Shown here one piece after another: positions 60,603 through 64,000 of a stretch of 64,000 bases of DNA; the first letter of the stretch is position 1, and every line of letters starts with the position of its first letter. Position numbers and translations under genes: made by a program. The notes beneath the pieces are model-generated. The model ran no database searches. It was not told where the DNA came from and was given only the letters and a program-made list of their open reading frames with translations. Source of the DNA: Streptomyces noursei (lineage in GTDB: Bacteria > Actinomycetota > Actinomycetes > Streptomycetales > Streptomycetaceae); NCBI RefSeq assembly GCF_001646665.1, contig NZ_LWBU01000017.1:62001-126000 (forward strand), read 5' to 3'.

Positions 60603-60907
60603 TGCTCGCTCTCCCCGAGACCTCGACAGCAACTCCAGGGTTCTCATCGGCGCTCGTGTTGCACTGTCACGCCACTGAATCACAGCGAGCTGTGCCCCAG
60701 GTACACAGGGTCAACAAAACCTGCGCTCTGTGACTCAAGTCACAAAGGATGATGTTGTTCACGGAAGCCGGTCGAACCGGTGGTAACCGGCCGCTGAACT
60801 CCGCGTGAACGCACAGTATGGGGCCATGACCGCGCCGGGTCCTAGGACCGCGGTCCGGGCCCTCCGCCCGATGCGGGCGCGGCGGAGGCGCGACTAGCGT
60901 TCCCGGT
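60603..60907. other. Divergent intergenic region, cdgB/flavin reductase
   Basis: This 305-bp gap holds no supported gene. It is AT-richer than its surroundings between 60670 and 60760, and contains the CRP-type palindrome described separately. Promoters for both flanking genes should lie here; I could not assign boxes with confidence. Confidence 0.6.
60729..60744. promoter_or_regulatory. CRP-type palindrome upstream of cdgB
   Basis: TGTGACTCAAGTCACA contains the exact TGTGA-N6-TCACA CRP consensus. It lies 127 bp upstream of cdgB and 164 bp upstream of the flavin reductase gene. BldD sites in this promoter are also expected from S. coelicolor, and the TGAC/GTCA arms resemble that motif with spacing one base too short. 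Confidence 0.65.
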
Positions 60908-61459
60908 GTGCTGCCGACGACCCAGACCCACGCCCCCGCCGTCCCCCATCCTGAGGGGGTGAGCAACGACGAGTTCCGGGCAGCGATGTCCCGACTGGCC
61001 GCCGGCGTGGTGCTGGTCACAGCCCATGACCCGGACGAGGGCCCGCGCGGCGAGGACGTCGGCATGACCGCGACGGCGTTCCTGTCCGTGTCCCTGGACC
61101 CGCCCCTGGTCATGGTGAGCCTGCGCGAGGGCTCCCGGATGGACGACCTGCTGGCCGAGCAGCCGCTGTGGGGCGTCTCGATCCTCGCGGAGGGCCAGCG
61201 GCAGGTGGCCGGCCGGTTCGCGATGAAGGGCCGGGTGAGCGACCGGCTGCTGTTCGCGGACCTGCCCACCGTGCGCGGCGCGGCGAGCGGCGCGCTGCTG
61301 GTCGGCGGGGCGCTGGCGACGCTGGAGTGCCGCACGGAGAAGCGCGTCGAGGCGGGCGACCACACGCTGGTCGTCGCCCGTGTCCTGGCGGTCGGCTTCC
61401 CGGGCCCGGACGCCGGCCCGCTCACCTACTTCCGCGGCAACTACCGCCACCTTTCCTGA
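60908..61459 (+). CDS. Flavin reductase-like (DIM6/NTAB) domain protein
   Basis: The 183-residue protein has the split-barrel flavin reductase pattern. RAAMSRLAAGVVLVTAHDPD comes first. MTATAFLSVSLDPPLVMVSL binds FMN. FAMKGRVSDRLLF and ALATLECRTEKRVEAGDHTL follow. It probably reduces FMN with NAD(P)H or binds FMN; no monooxygenase partner is adjacent. GTG 60908 is the start. Confidence 0.88.
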   Translation: MLPTTQTHAPAVPHPEGVSNDEFRAAMSRLAAGVVLVTAHDPDEGPRGEDVGMTATAFLSVSLDPPLVMVSLREGSRMDDLLAEQPLWGVSILAEGQRQVAGRFAMKGRVSDRLLFADLPTVRGAASGALLVGGALATLECRTEKRVEAGDHTLVVARVLAVGFPGPDAGPLTYFRGNYRHLS

Positions 61460-61524
61460 CCCCGGCGGGCCTGCGCCTCGGGGCGGCCCGGCGGTGTCCT
61501 CCGGTCCGGGCCCGGCGCGGGGCG

Positions 61525-61962
61525 TCAGGACCAGTCGCGGGCGGACCGGCCGCGCTTCGTCTCCGACCGCTGCTTCTTCTGCCGCAGACGCCGCTCGTTG
61601 ATGCCCCGCGGCACCTTCGTCGCACGGCGCGGCTTCGGCGGCGGGGCCGTCGCCTCGGCCAGCAGGGACGCGAGGCGCACCGCGGCCGTCTCCCGGTTGC
61701 GCCACTGAGAGCGGTGCTCCGACGCGCGGACCGTGAGCACCCCGCCGACCAGCCGGGACGCCAGCCGCTCCAGCGCCCGCTCCTTCCAGACCGCCGGCAG
61801 CGCCTCCGTGCGCGCCAGGTCGAAGCGCAGCTCCACCTGGGAGTCGCTGGTGTTCACGTGCTGCCCGCCCGGCCCGGACGACCTGGAGAAACGCCACATG
61901 AGCTCGGCCTCCGGCAGGGAGACCGAACCGCGGATGACATGGGGACCGGACATGCCCTCCAT
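61525..61962 (-). CDS. arfB: Alternative ribosome-rescue factor ArfB (YaeJ)
   Basis: The 145-residue protein has the release-factor-like catalytic GGQ (residues 32-34, in RSSGPGGQHVNTSDSQVELR). The extended basic C-terminal tail (KVPRGINERRLRQKKQRSET) inserts into the empty mRNA channel. It hydrolyses peptidyl-tRNA on stalled ribosomes. ATG 61962 or ATG 61953 could be the start. It is divergent from the terD-like gene. Confidence 0.92.
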   Translation of the reverse strand: MEGMSGPHVIRGSVSLPEAELMWRFSRSSGPGGQHVNTSDSQVELRFDLARTEALPAVWKERALERLASRLVGGVLTVRASEHRSQWRNRETAAVRLASLLAEATAPPPKPRRATKVPRGINERRLRQKKQRSETKRGRSARDWS

Positions 61963-62070
61963 GGTCCCCGCACAGAGGCGGTCGCGTCATCCCGTTTTCC
62001 GGTCGTGGAACCAGTCCGCCGCGCGGTGCGTTATCCGGTACGACGCTAGGTACGAGGAAAGGGACTCTCC

Positions 62071-62646
62071 ATGGCTGTAAGCCTGTCCAAGGGCGGCAAC
62101 GTCTCGCTGACCAAGGAGGCGCCGGGTCTGACCGCCGTCACTGTGGGGCTCGGCTGGGACGTCCGCACCACCACGGGTACCGACTTCGACCTCGACGCGT
62201 CCGCGATCGGCGTCGACGCGGCCGGCAAGGTCGCCTCCGACGCCCACTTCGTCTTCTTCAACAACAAGTCCACCCCGGACCAGACCATCGTCCACACCGG
62301 TGACAACCGCACCGGCGAGGGCGGCGGCGACGACGAGCAGATCAACGTCAACCTCGCGGGCCTCCCCGCCAACGTCGACAAGATCGTCTTCCCGGTCTCG
62401 ATCTACGACGCGGTCAGCCGCTCGCAGAACTTCGGCCAGGTCCGCAACGCCTACATCCGCATCATCAACCAGGCCGGCGGCGCCGAGATCGCCCGCTACG
62501 ACCTGAGCGAGGACGCCGCCACCGAGACCGCCATGGTCTTCGGCGAGCTGTACCGCAACGGCGCGGAGTGGAAGTTCCGTGCCGTCGGCCAGGGCTACGC
62601 CTCCGGCCTCGAGGGCATCGCCCGCGACTTCGGCGTCAACATCTGA
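62071..62646 (+). CDS. TerD-family stress protein
   Basis: The 191-residue TerD domain protein has [40 protein letters not shown] and [20 protein letters not shown], the acidic calcium-binding loops of the family. [20 protein letters not shown] follows near the end. TerD proteins are linked to tellurite and general stress and, in Streptomyces, to calcium-dependent development. ATG 62071 has GAGGAAAGG upstream. A hairpin terminator follows. Confidence 0.93.
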   Translation: MAVSLSKGGNVSLTKEAPGLTAVTVGLGWDVRTTTGTDFDLDASAIGVDAAGKVASDAHFVFFNNKSTPDQTIVHTGDNRTGEGGGDDEQINVNLAGLPANVDKIVFPVSIYDAVSRSQNFGQVRNAYIRIINQAGGAEIARYDLSEDAATETAMVFGELYRNGAEWKFRAVGQGYASGLEGIARDFGVNI

Positions 62647-62664
62647 CCGGCGCCCCCACGTGGC

Positions 62665-62694
62665 GGCCCCGGCGGCGAAGTCCGCGCCGGGGCC
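62665..62694 (+). terminator. Hairpin after the terD-like gene
   Basis: GGCCCCGGCG (62665-62674) and CGCCGGGGCC (62685-62694) form a 10-bp perfect stem with a 10-nt loop, just past the stop. Confidence 0.8.
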
Positions 62695-62707
62695 CTACTG
62701 TTTCCGC

Positions 62708-63220
62708 ATGATCGTCGAACCGCTGGAGGTGGGCGAGGACGGCGCGCTGCCCGGCCCGCTGCTCACCGAGCTCACCGAGCTGTACGCGTCCAACCGGGAG
62801 TTCCAGCAGCTCAGCGGGGACTTCCCGGACCCCGACGACATCCGGCCCGAGCAGGTCGCCGCGTCGCTCGCCCAGGAGCTGTCCCATCCGGACACCGAGG
62901 TGCTGCTGGCCCGTTCGGCCGGGCACGTCATCGGCGTCTCGGTGACCCGCGCCCACCACCCCGACCCGGACGACCCCGACCCGTGGATCGGGCTGCTGAT
63001 GGTGCACGCCCGCGACCACCGGGCCGGCTTCGGCCGCGAGCTGGCCGAGATCGTCGAGAAGCGCTTCCGCGCGCTCGGCCGCGAGGGCATCCGCATCGCC
63101 GTCCTCGACAACAACCCGAACGGCATCGCGTTCTGGACGGCCCTCGGCTACGAGGAGGTCGACCGGCGCAAGGACCACCGGCTCGCCCGCGACTGCATCG
63201 TCATGAGGAAGGCGCTGTAG
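62708..63220 (+). CDS. GNAT-family N-acetyltransferase
   Basis: The 170-residue protein shows the GNAT fold: VLLARSAGHVIGVSVTRAHH (beta 2-3), WIGLLMVHARDHRAGFGREL with the acetyl-CoA-binding HRAGFGRE loop, and IAVLDNNPNGIAFWTALGYE (motif B). The acceptor is unknown. ATG 62708 follows the terminator by 13 bp, so it probably has its own promoter. Its end overlaps the converging M1 peptidase gene by 20 bp. Confidence 0.88.
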   Translation: MIVEPLEVGEDGALPGPLLTELTELYASNREFQQLSGDFPDPDDIRPEQVAASLAQELSHPDTEVLLARSAGHVIGVSVTRAHHPDPDDPDPWIGLLMVHARDHRAGFGRELAEIVEKRFRALGREGIRIAVLDNNPNGIAFWTALGYEEVDRRKDHRLARDCIVMRKAL

Positions 63221-64000
63221 GCCGGTCCTGCCCGTACAGCCACACGTCCCACAGGTCCGTCAGGTCCTCGCCGGCCTGCTCCTCCACGTACCGGACGAAG
63301 TCCTCGGTCGAGGCGTTGGCGTGCCGGTACTTCGCCGGCCAGCCGCGCAGGACGGCGAAGAACGTCTCGTCGCCCACCGCCTCGCGGACCTTGTGCAGCA
63401 CCATCGCGCCCCGGAAGTAGACCGGCGGGTCCGACAGGTCGACGGCCGCGGGCGGCGCGGCGGGCGGGAAGGCCCAGTTCTCCGCCTCGGCGAACGCCTC
63501 GTCGAAGTTGTCCTGCACGGGCGTGCCCTCGTAGTCCTCCGCGTACAGCCATTCCGCGTACGTCGCGAAGCTCTCGTTCAGCCACATGTCCCGCCACGAC
63601 TTCGGCGAGACGGAGTTGCCGTACCACTGGTGGGCCAGCTCGTGCACCAGCGTGGCGGCGGTGAAGGTGCCCTTGTCGAAGAACGGCCGGCTCTGCGTCT
63701 CCAGCGCGTAACTGACGTCCAGCAGCGGCTCGACGATCGCGCCGGTCGAGGAGAAGGGGTACGGACCGAACTTCTCCACCTCCCAGGCGAGCAGCTCGGG
63801 GATCTCGCCGAGGAGGGCCGGCTCGCCCCGGGCGGCGGTGTGGACGGGCAGGCCCTCCGGCGTGCGGGAGGTCCGCGTCTCGTACCGGCCGATGGCGAGC
63901 GTCGCCAGGTAGCTCGCCATCGGTTCGGTGGAGCGCCAGGTGTACGTGGTGCGTCCGCCGCTGGTCCGTTCCGGGCCCGGTTCCCCGTTGGAGACGGCGC
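63201..64000 (-). CDS. M1-family metallopeptidase (aminopeptidase N-like), N-terminus cut by window edge
   Basis: The reverse strand is open from the window edge to the stop at 63201, giving about 266 C-terminal residues. The zinc site HELAHQWYG (HExxH) and the third ligand Glu 18 residues on, in WLNESFATYAEW, identify family M1. EPLLDVSYALETQSRPFFDK lies just before. The C-terminus ends soon after the catalytic domain, so this is a short M1 enzyme without the large ERAP-type C-domain. A signal peptide cannot be seen because the start is missing. Confidence 0.9.
   Translation of the reverse strand, partial: AVSNGEPGPERTSGGRTTYTWRSTEPMASYLATLAIGRYETRTSRTPEGLPVHTAARGEPALLGEIPELLAWEVEKFGPYPFSSTGAIVEPLLDVSYALETQSRPFFDKGTFTAATLVHELAHQWYGNSVSPKSWRDMWLNESFATYAEWLYAEDYEGTPVQDNFDEAFAEAENWAFPPAAPPAAVDLSDPPVYFRGAMVLHKVREAVGDETFFAVLRGWPAKYRHANASTEDFVRYVEEQAGEDLTDLWDVWLYGQDRPTAPSS

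Overview
The window is a very GC-rich stretch of actinobacterial chromosome, almost certainly Streptomyces. Signs of this are strong third-position G/C bias, frequent GTG starts, short or overlapping gene junctions, and Streptomyces-type families (DUF2530, DUF3027, DUF2771, DUF3263, an XRE-DUF5753/DUF397 pair, a CdgB-like diguanylate cyclase). From memory, the order csp / groEL2 / csp / CysO-like / thrC and the nagK-nagA block resemble core S. coelicolor loci; this was not checked by alignment. I saw no rRNA, tRNA, CRISPR array, IS element or prophage. Both ends cut genes: an NCS2 purine permease at the left and an M1 aminopeptidase at the right.

Layout. 1-9 kb: purine permease, CtpE-type P-ATPase, AlkC-like glycosylase, a small membrane protein and a sacsin/Hsp90-type ATPase protein. 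8.9-9.3 kb: a complex intergenic repeat. 9.3-14.1 kb: DUF3027 protein, MFS exporter, lipoprotein, and the futalosine-pathway genes mqnB and mqnD; mqnD carries a palindromic repeat in frame. 14.2-24.3 kb: cold-shock protein, HAD hydrolase, a HAAS-type membrane protein facing a helicase-associated/WYL protein across a 28-bp palindrome, two tiny secreted peptides, XPB helicase and a HelD-family RNA-polymerase remodeler. 24.3-24.7 kb: an inverted second copy of the 8.9-kb repeat. 24.7-28.8 kb: a copper block (CopA, His-rich secreted protein, CutC) with three CsoR-type operators.

28.9-35.2 kb: HD hydrolase, drug exporter, two small conserved genes, and a MurNAc set (MurR/RpiR regulator, MurQ, PTS EIIBC). 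35.1-37.3 kb: MacB-like ABC ATPase and permease. 37.4-39.8 kb: HigBA toxin-antitoxin and a WhiJ-like regulatory cassette. 39.8-42.7 kb: SRPBCC protein, a processive GT2 glycosyltransferase translationally coupled to a 35-residue one-helix peptide, and a TetR regulator. 42.8-47 kb: GroEL with tandem CIRCE elements, cold-shock protein, CysO-like sulfur carrier and threonine synthase. 47.2-51.5 kb: glucosyl-3-phosphoglycerate synthase, OtsA and OtsB, with a repeat-laden spacer between the last two.

51.5-57.9 kb is an amino-sugar catabolic cluster: solute-binding lipoprotein, SIS-domain isomerase/deaminase, ROK kinase, deacetylase, PfkB kinase and class II aldolase. Two dre-like (DasR-type) sites lie in it. 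The enzyme set could carry N-acetylgalactosamine or N-acetylglucosamine through to triose phosphates. 57.9-64 kb: membrane-anchored carbohydrate-binding protein, CdgB-like diguanylate cyclase with a perfect CRP-type palindrome upstream, flavin reductase, ArfB ribosome-rescue factor, TerD, GNAT acetyltransferase and the truncated aminopeptidase.

The least explained features are non-coding or small. They are paired hairpins with mutually complementary 20-nt loops, a REP-like palindrome that also sits inside mqnD, the split glycosyltransferase/peptide pair, the tandem secreted micro-peptides, and the 28-bp divergent operator.
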